From the NCBI GenBank assembly GCA_039808325.1, contig JBDHSU010000059.1, forward strand, positions 1-23,271: a DNA stretch of 23,271 bases, read 5' to 3'. The DNA comes from JAFKKS01 sp039808325. GTDB taxonomy: Bacteria > Pseudomonadota > Alphaproteobacteria > Rhizobiales > Xanthobacteraceae. The translations under genes and the position numbers were made by a program. Each line of letters opens with the position of its first letter. Position 1 is the first letter of the stretch. Of the stretch, positions 1 through 7,351 are shown piece after piece. The notes beneath the pieces were generated by a model. It did no database searches and was not told the origin of the DNA. It worked only from the letters and a program-made list of their open reading frames with translations.

Positions 1-404
1 TCCGGACCTCCCGGTCCTCCGATGCCAAGCTTGTCTCCCGGTTTCGCATTCTCCGCCCATGTCGAGGCGACGCCCTCGCCGTGCATGACGAAATCGATGT
101 CCAACTCGCCAGCCTCCCGGTCCAGCCTGCGAACCGAATATGTCCTTGTTATTGGCATCGGGCGGCCGGGCGGCATCACCGCGTTTCCGTTCTCGCCGCG
201 CATCGGCCATGCCGGCGCGCCGTTGCCAGCCGGTGGAATGACGAGCTTTATGTTCGGCCCTTCGGGAATCCCGCGCAGCTCATCCCCGCCGAGCGTCACC
301 CGTTGCATCAACGGCGTAACGCGCGCGACGCGTAAGACTTCGAGCACGCGCATGCTTCGGAAGCGAAGGCGCCAAGGTTCGGCTGCTTCCTCGGTTGTTT
401 CCAT
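1..404 (-). CDS. Siderophore-interacting protein (SIP/ViuB family), 5' part only
   Basis: This is the first 134 residues of a flavin-dependent ferric-siderophore reductase. The rest of the gene lies beyond the left edge. The translation from the ATG at 404 shows the N-terminal beta-barrel FAD domain of the SIP family: a V-T-P-L-M-Q-R-V-T-L-G-G strand near residues 29-40, the FAD-binding RTYSVR motif at 87-92, and the H-G-E-G-V-A-S-T-W-A...G-G-P-G-G segment at 108-133. Known SIP enzymes reduce Fe(III)-siderophore in the cytoplasm to release iron. The start lies 31 nt after the stop of the TonB receptor gene, so the two probably form one operon. In-frame GTG codons at 413 and 419 are alternative starts. 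The NAD(P)H-binding half cannot be seen, so completeness cannot be judged. Confidence 0.85.
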   Translation of the reverse strand, partial: METTEEAAEPWRLRFRSMRVLEVLRVARVTPLMQRVTLGGDELRGIPEGPNIKLVIPPAGNGAPAWPMRGENGNAVMPPGRPMPITRTYSVRRLDREAGELDIDFVMHGEGVASTWAENAKPGDKLGIGGPGGP

Positions 405-435
405 CTCACTCACGATCACAAACTTTCATCGAGCG

Positions 436-2775
436 TTACCAGGCCTTTTTGAGCGAGGCGACGACGCTTCGTCGCGCACCCCAGAAGCAGCCGTTTGCGA
501 GAGCGTAACAGGCGGCGACGTACTCTTCGTCGAACAGATTGTTCGCGTTGACTCGCGCGCTCCAGCCCTTCATGTCGGGGCTCAGATACGAGAAGTCGTA
601 ATGGATGCCGGCGTCCACCAGCGTGACCGACGGCACGAAGAACGAGTTGGCCGGATCGCCCGCGCTGTCGCCGATATATCTCACGCCGGCACCCAAGCCG
701 AAGCCGGCCAGAGGTCCGCTTCTGAATGTGTAGTCTCCCCACAGCGATGCCGTGACTTCCGGAACAGCGAAGGGACGCTTCCCGACGTTTTGCGGCATCC
801 GGTCGGCTGTCACTTGCGCATCGATGTAGGTAAAGCTGCCGATCACATTGACGTTCGGCGAGAGGCTCGCTTTCGCCTCGATCTCGAAACCGCGGGATGA
901 AACCTCGCCGGTCTGGAGATAGAATCCCGCATTCGCCGGGTCGGGGTTCACCACGTTCTGCTGGCGAATGTCGAAGTACGATGCCGTGATCATCGCGTCG
1001 TAGCCCGGCAACTTGTACTTCACGCCGAATTCGTACTGCTCGCCGCGCATCGGCTGCAGAGGCACATTGCCTGCCGACATATAGGGCGCGGGTTCGAACG
1101 AGGTGGAGAAGTTGATGTACGGCGCCAGGCCGTTGTCGAACAGATAAAGTGCGCCGGCGCGATAGGTCGTCGCCCGGTCATTCTGGTCGACGATCGATCG
1201 AGAGCCGTTTGCCAATGTGAGCGTATTGAACCGAATGTCCGATATGTCCTGGCGAGCGGCCAGAGACACGATCAGCCGGTCGATCTTCATCTGATCCTGC
1301 CAGTAGAATCCCAGGAAGGAGTTGTTCTGCGTCTGATCGGTCTGGAAAGCGGCGCGCGGTATATTGAGATTGTAGACAGGGTTGAGCACGTTCAGGCTCG
1401 GCACGCCCATCGCCTGTCCGAGCAGGCGTCGTGCATCCGTATACTGATAGTCCACTCCGAAGAGCATCTTGTGCTGGACAAGCCCGGTGTCGAACCGGGC
1501 TTCCGCCTGGTTGTCGACGACAACGCCATCGAAGGTTTCGTCGACCGCGGTCTTCACCCGCTGCAAGGTCGTCGGATCGGCGGGATTGAGGTACCCGCGC
1601 GTCGGAATGGCGTAGAATTCACTGTCGACGTGCTGGTAGCGCAGATTCTGCCGCACCGTCCAAACGTCGTCGAAGCGATGCGTGAATTCATACCCGGTTG
1701 CGTAATATTCACGCTTGTAGCTGTCGTGTGACGGATCGCCGACATAAAAGCTGGTCGGCAGGCGCCCATACGGGTTGGCCGGAACGCCCGGGCGGCCGGG
1801 CAGGAGGCCTTGCGCGGGGAGATAGTTTGGCTGGAAGCTTTTCGGGTCGTTTTGATACTTATTCAGGAACGTGAGAGTCGTGTCCGCATTCGGTCGCCAT
1901 GTGAGAGCCGGCGCGAAATAAATCCGCTGCTGATCGGTGTAATCAACCGACGTCGAGGAATCGAGGCCCAGCCCGGTCACGCGATAGAGGAAATGCCCGT
2001 CCTTATCCAAAGGGCCGCCGACATCGAACGCTGCCTGCAGGCGCTGATAACTGCCAAGCTGGAATTCGACCTCGCCGAAGGGCTTTTCGGTCGGCCGCTT
2101 GCTCACCATGTTCACGAGGCCGCCTGGATTGCTCTGTCCGTAGAGGACCGAAGCGGGTCCCTTGATGACCTCGACGCGTTCAAGCCCATACGGATCGATG
2201 CTCGGAATCGCGTAGGAGACGCCGCGCTGTATCTTGAGGCCGTCGAGGAATTGAACGTAGCCAGCGGTGAAGCCGAAGCCGCCGAAGCCGCGAATGAAAA
2301 TGTCGTCGAAACGATTGCCCGGCCGCGACCCTGCGACGACGCCGGCGGTGTACCGCAGGGATTCCGCGACGGTTTGAGAGCCTTGCTGCTCCAACTGCTC
2401 GCGGCCGACGACGGAAATCGACTGCGGATTCTCAAGGATCGGCGTGTCGCTTTTCGTTCCGATCGTGCTCTGGGTGGCGACGTAGCCCCGGACAGGGCCC
2501 GTTCCGCTTTCCGAAGGAACCGCAGGCGCCGATGGTGACGGTGGCGGCGCGGTCAGTCGCCGCGGCGCAGCGCGCGCCGTGGACCGGCCAGCCGTACGAC
2601 CACGGGCTGCGGGCCGCTTGCGCGGCGCCGTCACGCGGACCGGTGGCAGGGTGTCGCCCGATCGCAGGCCGGGTTGCGCCTGAGCCGAAGGGAGACCATG
2701 CCAGACAACGGCGGCTGCGCAGAGGCATGTGCTCGCACACAACAGGCTCAACCGCCGACCCAAAGTCGTTCGCAT
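436..2775 (-). CDS. TonB-dependent siderophore receptor
   Basis: Outer-membrane receptor for a ferric siderophore, 779 aa, the usual length for the family. I use the ATG at 2775; a GTG two codons upstream (2781) is also open. A signal peptide with a hydrophobic core at about 9-25 ends at A-Q-A (31-33). A TonB-box-like L-P-P-V-R-V-T-A follows at 43-50, then a Pro/Arg-rich linker to about 95. The plug domain has the typical NPQSISVVGREQLEQQG stretch and the VKGPASVLYGQ-NPGGLVNMVSKRP segment. The remainder is a 22-strand barrel. The C-terminus has a cysteine pair in a YVAACYALANGCFWGARRS context, like hydroxamate receptors of the FhuA/FoxA type, and ends in an aromatic residue (Trp). Substrate specificity is inference. 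It follows an AraC regulator and precedes a SIP reductase, a common iron-uptake arrangement. Confidence 0.93.
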   Translation of the reverse strand: MRTTLGRRLSLLCASTCLCAAAVVWHGLPSAQAQPGLRSGDTLPPVRVTAPRKRPAARGRTAGRSTARAAPRRLTAPPPSPSAPAVPSESGTGPVRGYVATQSTIGTKSDTPILENPQSISVVGREQLEQQGSQTVAESLRYTAGVVAGSRPGNRFDDIFIRGFGGFGFTAGYVQFLDGLKIQRGVSYAIPSIDPYGLERVEVIKGPASVLYGQSNPGGLVNMVSKRPTEKPFGEVEFQLGSYQRLQAAFDVGGPLDKDGHFLYRVTGLGLDSSTSVDYTDQQRIYFAPALTWRPNADTTLTFLNKYQNDPKSFQPNYLPAQGLLPGRPGVPANPYGRLPTSFYVGDPSHDSYKREYYATGYEFTHRFDDVWTVRQNLRYQHVDSEFYAIPTRGYLNPADPTTLQRVKTAVDETFDGVVVDNQAEARFDTGLVQHKMLFGVDYQYTDARRLLGQAMGVPSLNVLNPVYNLNIPRAAFQTDQTQNNSFLGFYWQDQMKIDRLIVSLAARQDISDIRFNTLTLANGSRSIVDQNDRATTYRAGALYLFDNGLAPYINFSTSFEPAPYMSAGNVPLQPMRGEQYEFGVKYKLPGYDAMITASYFDIRQQNVVNPDPANAGFYLQTGEVSSRGFEIEAKASLSPNVNVIGSFTYIDAQVTADRMPQNVGKRPFAVPEVTASLWGDYTFRSGPLAGFGLGAGVRYIGDSAGDPANSFFVPSVTLVDAGIHYDFSYLSPDMKGWSARVNANNLFDEEYVAACYALANGCFWGARRSVVASLKKAW

Positions 2776-2904
2776 CTGCACTTAGCCCCGCTCAAATCGC
2801 GGGCCAAGTTTTAGTGTGCATCGCAACCGCGACAATCGACCATGCTTTCGCCAGCGAGTGCGTTTCTTTCGTTTCTGTTTTGCATCGTTTCAGGGAAAGA
2901 CTAG

Positions 2905-3801
2905 CTAGCGGAGTGTCTTGGGCGCCACGCCAAACCGCCGGCGAAAGATCGTGGCGAAGTGCGCAGGCGAATAGCCGACGCGATATGCCGCCTCGGAAAC
3001 GGTCGTCTGCCCGCTTGCCAGCATGCGATAAGCTTGTTGCAGGCGGTGTTCCTGGAGCACCGCAAACACCGTCGTGCCGAAGACGCGGCGAAATCCTATC
3101 GTCAGCTTGGTTGTATTCAAGCCGACCTCGCGCCCCAATTCGGCCAATGATGGCGGTTTGTCCAATGCGGCGGTGAGACGGTCATAGGCGGCGTGAATAC
3201 GCTGCAAATCCGAACTTGAAAGGCTGATTTCGATATCCTGCGCGCGCTGAATGACGGGATTGAGAGCCGAGGCCGCAAGCTCCAAGCCCTTGCCGATCAA
3301 GTACATCTTCCGCAGCGGCTCTTGCAGCGGGCATGTAATGATCTGCGATGCGAGAGACATGAGCACCTGACTGGCCGCCTGAACGTGAAGGAGCGGCTTG
3401 CGTCCCTGCCCGAGATTCTTGAGCATCTCGGCGGCGTCGAACCCAAACTCGTCGAGCGTGAGTGAGGGATCCAATTGCACAAGTACGAATCGCAGAGGAA
3501 TATCGGCGGCGAGCCAGTGGACTTTGTTCGCGTCGTCTTCGTTGTAGATCAAACACGATTGCGGCCCGTTCATCTCCAGCGTGGGATGGTCCGCAACCTT
3601 GATTTGCTCTTTTCCGCTGAGAATAACGACGATCTTGAGCCCCTTCTTCAGCGGGCCCGTGCCTGAGGTCGGTGCGTCGATTTCGAGGGTGCCCGCGGAC
3701 ACGATCAATCGATCGGAGAAAATGCTTACGTATTGGCGCGCACTCAAACGCCGATCGATGTCCGGCGCGAGCCTGGCTGGTCCTCGTGATCCAACGTGCA
3801 T
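2905..3801 (-). CDS. AraC-family transcriptional regulator of the adjacent siderophore receptor
   Basis: A 298-aa regulator starting at the ATG at 3801, with a weak GGTGG ribosome-binding site. The C-terminal part from about residue 215 carries the two helix-turn-helix units of AraC/XylS proteins. The second contains the conserved V-S-E-A-A-Y-R-V-G-Y-S-P-A-H-F and F-R-R-R-F-G-V-A-P pattern near the end. The N-terminal two thirds form a ligand or sensor domain without a recognisable motif. The size and the position directly upstream of a TonB receptor gene on the same strand resemble PchR-type regulators, which activate receptor genes when the cognate ferric siderophore is present. That role is inferred from context. 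The gap to the receptor gene is 129 bp, enough for its own promoter. Confidence 0.88.
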   Translation of the reverse strand: MHVGSRGPARLAPDIDRRLSARQYVSIFSDRLIVSAGTLEIDAPTSGTGPLKKGLKIVVILSGKEQIKVADHPTLEMNGPQSCLIYNEDDANKVHWLAADIPLRFVLVQLDPSLTLDEFGFDAAEMLKNLGQGRKPLLHVQAASQVLMSLASQIITCPLQEPLRKMYLIGKGLELAASALNPVIQRAQDIEISLSSSDLQRIHAAYDRLTAALDKPPSLAELGREVGLNTTKLTIGFRRVFGTTVFAVLQEHRLQQAYRMLASGQTTVSEAAYRVGYSPAHFATIFRRRFGVAPKTLR

Positions 3802-4096
3802 GCGTCCACCAATATGCGATCAAAGCCGTCGATATAATGATCAACGCGCGGATCGCACACAGTGGCGCCTCGTTTTCTCGGCTAAGACTGGAATTGTTAT
3901 AAATGGTGCCGCGCCCGTCGCCTCAAGGCGGCGATTGCCTATGACAACGGGGCGAGGCTCGGCGCAGGCATGGGAGTTTTCGAAGATCGGATTCGTTTCA
4001 ACCGCGTGTTCTGCAGGTTCGCTCGATAGCAATACGAAGTTCTTATGGCGTTTCCGAGCGAGGCGAGAACCGGTTCGCGTGGACGGAGATCGGATC
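3802..4096. other. Intergenic region between the AraC gene and fixJ
   Basis: This 295-bp non-coding stretch lies upstream of the AraC-type gene and downstream of fixJ, both on the minus strand. The small open frames in it have no start signal or recognisable product. An ATCAA half-site lies at 3840-3844 inside GATATAATGATCAA, but the other half does not match a FixK/FNR box. I see no clear terminator hairpin with a T-tract after fixJ. It presumably holds the promoter of the AraC gene. Confidence 0.5.
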
Positions 4097-4720
4097 CTAT
4101 TTGGGCGTGTCGAGTAAACCTGAAATCAGCGCCATGCGGACCAGATCCGACAGGCTGTTGGCATCCATTTTCGTCATAACATTTGCGCGATAGATTTCGA
4201 CGGTCCTGGGGCTGATATTGAGATCATAGGCGATGGTTTTATTCGGGTGGCCGGCCACGAGGCCGTTGAGCACCTGGCGCTCACGTGGGGTGAGGCCCAT
4301 CAGCCGTTCCTCGATTGCGGCGCGAACGGCGCGACGTTCTCTCTCCGAATCTTGATCGCGCAGGGCGGTTCGAACGGCTTGCAGAAGTAGATCGTCGTCG
4401 AACGGCTTTTCCAGAAAGTCCACCGCGCCGTGCTTCATGGCCTCGACCGCGAGCGGGACGTCGGCATGGCCTGTGATGACGACGACAGGTATGAGCATGT
4501 TAAGCTCGCGAAGACGTTTGAGAAGATCGATGCCACTCATGCCGGGCATCCGAACATCGGTCACCACGCATCCGCCCTGAATCTGTTTCAACGCGCTTAG
4601 AAAGGCTTCCGCGTCCGGGTAGACCGCCGCAGGTAGCTTGACTGCCTTGAATAGGAAAGCGAGCGATTGCCGCACGGCCTCGTCGTCGTCGATCACATGA
4701 ACCAGAGGCTCATCTTGCAT
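4097..4720 (-). CDS. fixJ: FixJ-family response regulator
   Basis: A 207-aa two-component regulator. The receiver domain (about 4-120) has the acidic pocket D-D-D at 11-13, the phospho-acceptor D55 in the TDVRMPG motif, T83 and K105 in the EKPF motif. The LuxR-type helix-turn-helix at about 140-200 contains LTPRERQVLNGLVAGHPNKT and the recognition segment NISPRTVEIYRANVMTKM. This is the FixJ architecture. Its 5' end overlaps the 3' end of fixL by 11 nt, so translation is probably coupled. Known FixJ proteins are phosphorylated by FixL at low oxygen and activate fixK. Here fixK is divergently transcribed from fixL, 134 bp away, and is the obvious target. The start is the ATG at 4720 preceded by GAGAGGA. 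Confidence 0.93.
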   Translation of the reverse strand: MQDEPLVHVIDDDEAVRQSLAFLFKAVKLPAAVYPDAEAFLSALKQIQGGCVVTDVRMPGMSGIDLLKRLRELNMLIPVVVITGHADVPLAVEAMKHGAVDFLEKPFDDDLLLQAVRTALRDQDSERERRAVRAAIEERLMGLTPRERQVLNGLVAGHPNKTIAYDLNISPRTVEIYRANVMTKMDANSLSDLVRMALISGLLDTPK

Positions 4721-6248
4721 CGCTGAGATCCTCTCGTGTTACCGACCTCAGTGTGAATCTAAAGATCGTGCCGCCATCCGGATTCGGCTCAATCCAGATT
4801 CGCCCGCCATGAGCTTCCACGATGGTCCGGCAGATCGACAGGCCAACGCCCATGCCCTCCCGTTTGGTGGTTACGAACGGCTGAAATAGTTGCTTGGCCA
4901 AATCTGGTAAAATGCCGACCCCCGTATCGGCGACGCTAACCCTCACGAATTCGTCACCGTCCTTTACGGCGGAAATACTGAGGGTGCGCGTTTTCGAATC
5001 CTGCATTGCCTCAATCGCATTGCGAATGAGGTTGAGGAGGACTTGCTGGATTTGTACCCTGTCGACAAGAACGAAGTCCTTGCTGCCATTGAGATGGAGC
5101 TGCGTTCGAACGCCTTGGTTCTTCGCGCCGACCAGGGCGAGCGCGCTTGCTTCCTCCACGATCTTGGCGATGCTTTCAATACGCCTTTCGCTTTCTCCGC
5201 GGCCGACAAAGTCGCGCAGGCGGCGAATGATCTGGCCGGCGCGAAGGGCCTGCTCGGAAGATTTTTCGACAGCTTCGCGCACCATGATTAAATTTTCGTC
5301 CTGATGGCCGGCAAGGATACGTTGCGAGGCCTTCAGATAATTTGTGATGGCGGAAAGCGGTTGGTTGAGCTCGTGTGCGAGTGCGGAGGCCATTTCGCCC
5401 ATCGCGGTGAGCCGCGAGATGTGGAGAAGCTCGGATTGTAATTCCTGCAGCCGCGCCTCGGTGGTCTGTCGTTCCGTCAAGTCCCGGACGAACCCGGTAA
5501 AGAAGCGCCGTTCGGTGGAGTGCATTTCTCCGACCGAAAGTTCGATCGGAAAAGTCGAGCCGTCCTTTCGCTGGCCGACAACAACCCGACCGATGCCGAT
5601 GATACGCCGCTCGCCTGTTTGGAGATAGCGTTCAAGGTATCGGTCGTGATCCTCCCGATATGGCGAGGGCATCAAAATCTTCACGTTCTGACCGGCAATA
5701 TCCTTGCCATCGTAGCCAAACAGCCGTTCTGCCGCGGCGCTGAAGGACTGGATTGTTCCTTTCTCGTCGATGACGATCATCGCATCCGGCACCGTGTTGA
5801 GTATGGACCGGAGATGGGCTTGGCCCGCCAAAGCGGATTCCGTGCTTCGCGCTGCTTCAATCTGGGTGCGTTTAAGGCGCTCGCCGAACCAGGCGACACC
5901 GGCTCCCACGAGCACGAACGTCACGGCGCGCGCGATCTCGAGAAAAAATAGCGGGGTGTCGACGTCGCTCAATATACCGGCGTCGCCGGTCGCGAACATT
6001 TGCAGGAACAGGGCTCCGGCCGTCGCCAGAAGGCCGGGGCCCAGGCCCCCGACGACTCCGACGATGATGACGGCCGGAATGAGGAATATGTAAAGCGCCT
6101 GATTGGCAAGCGTCGGCCCGAGCCATGCGCGCATCAGGAGCGTCAAGGCAATGACCGTCAAAGCGAGCCCGTAGACGACCGTGCGCTTGTGCCTGACGAT
6201 CAGCGCAGGCCACGCTTGTCGTGCTTTCCTGTCCGTGCCTCGAGCCAT
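4710..6248 (-). CDS. fixL: Oxygen-sensing haem-PAS histidine kinase FixL
   Basis: A 512-aa membrane-bound sensor kinase. Residues about 23-120 form four hydrophobic segments (KdpD-like/DUF4118 type). A PAS domain at about 143-260 contains H201 in an H-D-x-Y setting and R221 at the end of IIGIGR. By alignment with Bradyrhizobium FixL these match the haem-ligating His200 and the distal Arg220, with the same 20-residue spacing. The kinase core has the phospho-acceptor H292 in ALAHELNQP, N410 of the N box, the D441-T-G box and the glycine-rich G-M-G-V-G-L at about 465-470. This is a true haem-type FixL and not merely a PAS kinase. In the family, oxygen binding switches the kinase off. It forms an operon with fixJ through an 11-nt overlap. 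The start is the ATG at 6248; its ribosome-binding site is weak. Confidence 0.94.
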   Translation of the reverse strand: MARGTDRKARQAWPALIVRHKRTVVYGLALTVIALTLLMRAWLGPTLANQALYIFLIPAVIIVGVVGGLGPGLLATAGALFLQMFATGDAGILSDVDTPLFFLEIARAVTFVLVGAGVAWFGERLKRTQIEAARSTESALAGQAHLRSILNTVPDAMIVIDEKGTIQSFSAAAERLFGYDGKDIAGQNVKILMPSPYREDHDRYLERYLQTGERRIIGIGRVVVGQRKDGSTFPIELSVGEMHSTERRFFTGFVRDLTERQTTEARLQELQSELLHISRLTAMGEMASALAHELNQPLSAITNYLKASQRILAGHQDENLIMVREAVEKSSEQALRAGQIIRRLRDFVGRGESERRIESIAKIVEEASALALVGAKNQGVRTQLHLNGSKDFVLVDRVQIQQVLLNLIRNAIEAMQDSKTRTLSISAVKDGDEFVRVSVADTGVGILPDLAKQLFQPFVTTKREGMGVGLSICRTIVEAHGGRIWIEPNPDGGTIFRFTLRSVTREDLSDAR

Positions 6249-6298
6249 GGTAGAGCCTGAATTGCCGCGAAATCACCGCTTCCCAAAACGTCACGCCG

Positions 6299-6316
6299 CT
6301 AAGGGATATCCCTTAG
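6299..6316. promoter_or_regulatory. Perfect 18-bp palindrome between fixLJ and fixK (candidate operator)
   Basis: CTAAGGGATATCCCTTAG is identical to its own reverse complement. It lies in the 134-bp divergent region, 51 bp upstream of the fixL ATG and 66 bp upstream of the fixK ATG. It is followed at once by GGG, giving a second partial repeat (CCCTTAGGG), and then GAATATCC. Position and symmetry suggest the binding site of a dimeric regulator. FixJ acting on fixK is the natural candidate, but the assignment is inference. Confidence 0.6.
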
Positions 6317-6382
6317 GGAGAATATCCGAATTTTCATCTCGCGGTGCCCCCGTTACGCCTAGGTGAACGATGGAGGCGCAAG

Positions 6383-7063
6383 ATGATGATCCAGAACGCG
6401 GCGCAGGTTCGGCCTTCGATAAAAGGTGTTCCGGGCGGAGGAACGATCCCGTCCGAGGCGCCCGAGAGCATCATCGATGCCATGGGTACGAGGATGGCGT
6501 TCAAACGGAACGCTGAAATTTACGGCGAAAACGAGCCTGCGGATTACCTCTACAAGGTCGTATCGGGCGCTGTTCGCACCTACAAGGTGCTTGCGGACGG
6601 CCGCCGCCAGATCGGCGCCTTCTACCTGGCTGGCGATGTTTTTGGCCTCGAGAACGCCGACCGTCACGCGTTCTCCGCAGAGGCGATCTGCGATTCGAAG
6701 GTTGTTCTTATCAAGCGCGGCGCGATCATAGGCTTGGCCGCTCGCGACAACAGTGTCGCTCGTGAACTTTACCAGATCACGTGCCGCGAATTGGAGCGGG
6801 TCCAGGAGCATGTTCTCGTTCTCATTAAAAGCGCCGAGGAGCGCGTCGCGGGCTTCCTCCTCGAAATGGCGAAGCGTACGCCTGATGCAAATCAGGTGCA
6901 GTTGCCGATGTCGCGTCAAGACATCGCAGATTATCTCGGCCTCACGATCGAGACGGTCTCTCGAACCATGACCCGTCTCGAGAGTGTCGCCGCCATTGCC
7001 CTGCCGAGTTCACGGTGCATCGTTTTACGCAACCGCGACACTCTTGGCCGGCTCAATAGCTGA
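6383..7063 (+). CDS. fixK: FixK-type Crp/Fnr-family transcription regulator
   Basis: A 226-aa CRP/FNR-superfamily activator. I chose the ATG at 6383 because a GGAGG Shine-Dalgarno lies 6 nt upstream (6372-6376). An open frame extends back to 6344 but has no such signal. Residues about 30-125 form the cyclic-nucleotide-type beta-roll, followed by a long dimerisation helix (about 126-155) and a helix-turn-helix with the recognition motif E190-T-V-S-R194, the same E..SR contacts used by FNR/FixK on TTGAT-like half-sites. The N-terminal cysteine cluster of oxygen-sensing FNR/FnrN is missing; the only cysteines are C103, C134 and C212. It is therefore FixK-like and depends on FixLJ for oxygen control. 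Predicted targets in this window are narK, the 67-aa ORF at 19276 and the usp gene. Confidence 0.92.
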   Translation: MMIQNAAQVRPSIKGVPGGGTIPSEAPESIIDAMGTRMAFKRNAEIYGENEPADYLYKVVSGAVRTYKVLADGRRQIGAFYLAGDVFGLENADRHAFSAEAICDSKVVLIKRGAIIGLAARDNSVARELYQITCRELERVQEHVLVLIKSAEERVAGFLLEMAKRTPDANQVQLPMSRQDIADYLGLTIETVSRTMTRLESVAAIALPSSRCIVLRNRDTLGRLNS

Positions 7064-7086
7064 TTTTGCGTATGGAAGGAGACCAT

Positions 7087-7104
7087 ATGCGCTGCAACGG
7101 CTGA
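7087..7104 (+). other. Possible five-codon leader ORF before the 69-aa gene
   Basis: The sequence AAGGAGACCATATG gives a good ribosome-binding site and ATG, followed by five codons (M-R-C-N-G) and TGA. It ends 18 nt before the next start codon, which has its own GGAGG. The ribosome-binding site sits in the loop of an imperfect hairpin (GCGTATGG / CCATATGC, 7067-7091). It could be a leader peptide or translational coupling device, or a chance arrangement. Confidence 0.3.
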
Positions 7105-7122
7105 AGCCTATCGGAGGAAGCC

Positions 7123-7332
7123 ATGCGGTATCTAGTGAAGTTCATGAAGCACGTCCGCGGAGACAACGGCTACGAAGTCGATATTTGTCAACGGTGGCTG
7201 GAAGTCGACGCAAACAGCAAATCAGCGGCGCTCAGCCTCGCCAAGAAACAGTTCTGCGCCGCCGAGCGAGTTCGAGATTGGACAACGCACGCGGATCGGA
7301 TCCAGATCACCGAGGCTGAATATCCGTCATAG
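7123..7332 (+). CDS. Small conserved-looking protein of unknown function downstream of fixK
   Basis: A 69-aa soluble protein with a clear GGAGG ribosome-binding site at 7113-7117, five nt before the ATG. It begins MRYLVKFMKHV, has a central alternating pattern (YEVDICQRWLEVDANS), a short helix (SAALSLAKKQFC) and ends with RDWTTHADRIQITEAEYPS. It has no membrane segment and no signal peptide. I believe small proteins of this pattern are common in Rhizobiales, but that is memory and not a search. It starts 59 bp after the fixK stop on the same strand, so it may be read through from the fixK promoter. It converges on the acyl-CoA synthetase gene with only 19 bp between stops. No function can be assigned. 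Confidence 0.75.
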   Translation: MRYLVKFMKHVRGDNGYEVDICQRWLEVDANSKSAALSLAKKQFCAAERVRDWTTHADRIQITEAEYPS

Positions 7333-7351
7333 AAATCCAGGACGCAGGCGG

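Noticed and set aside
3831..3844. GATATAATGATCAA as an FNR/FixK box upstream of the AraC gene
   Set aside because: Only the right half-site matches; the left half does not fit the consensus.
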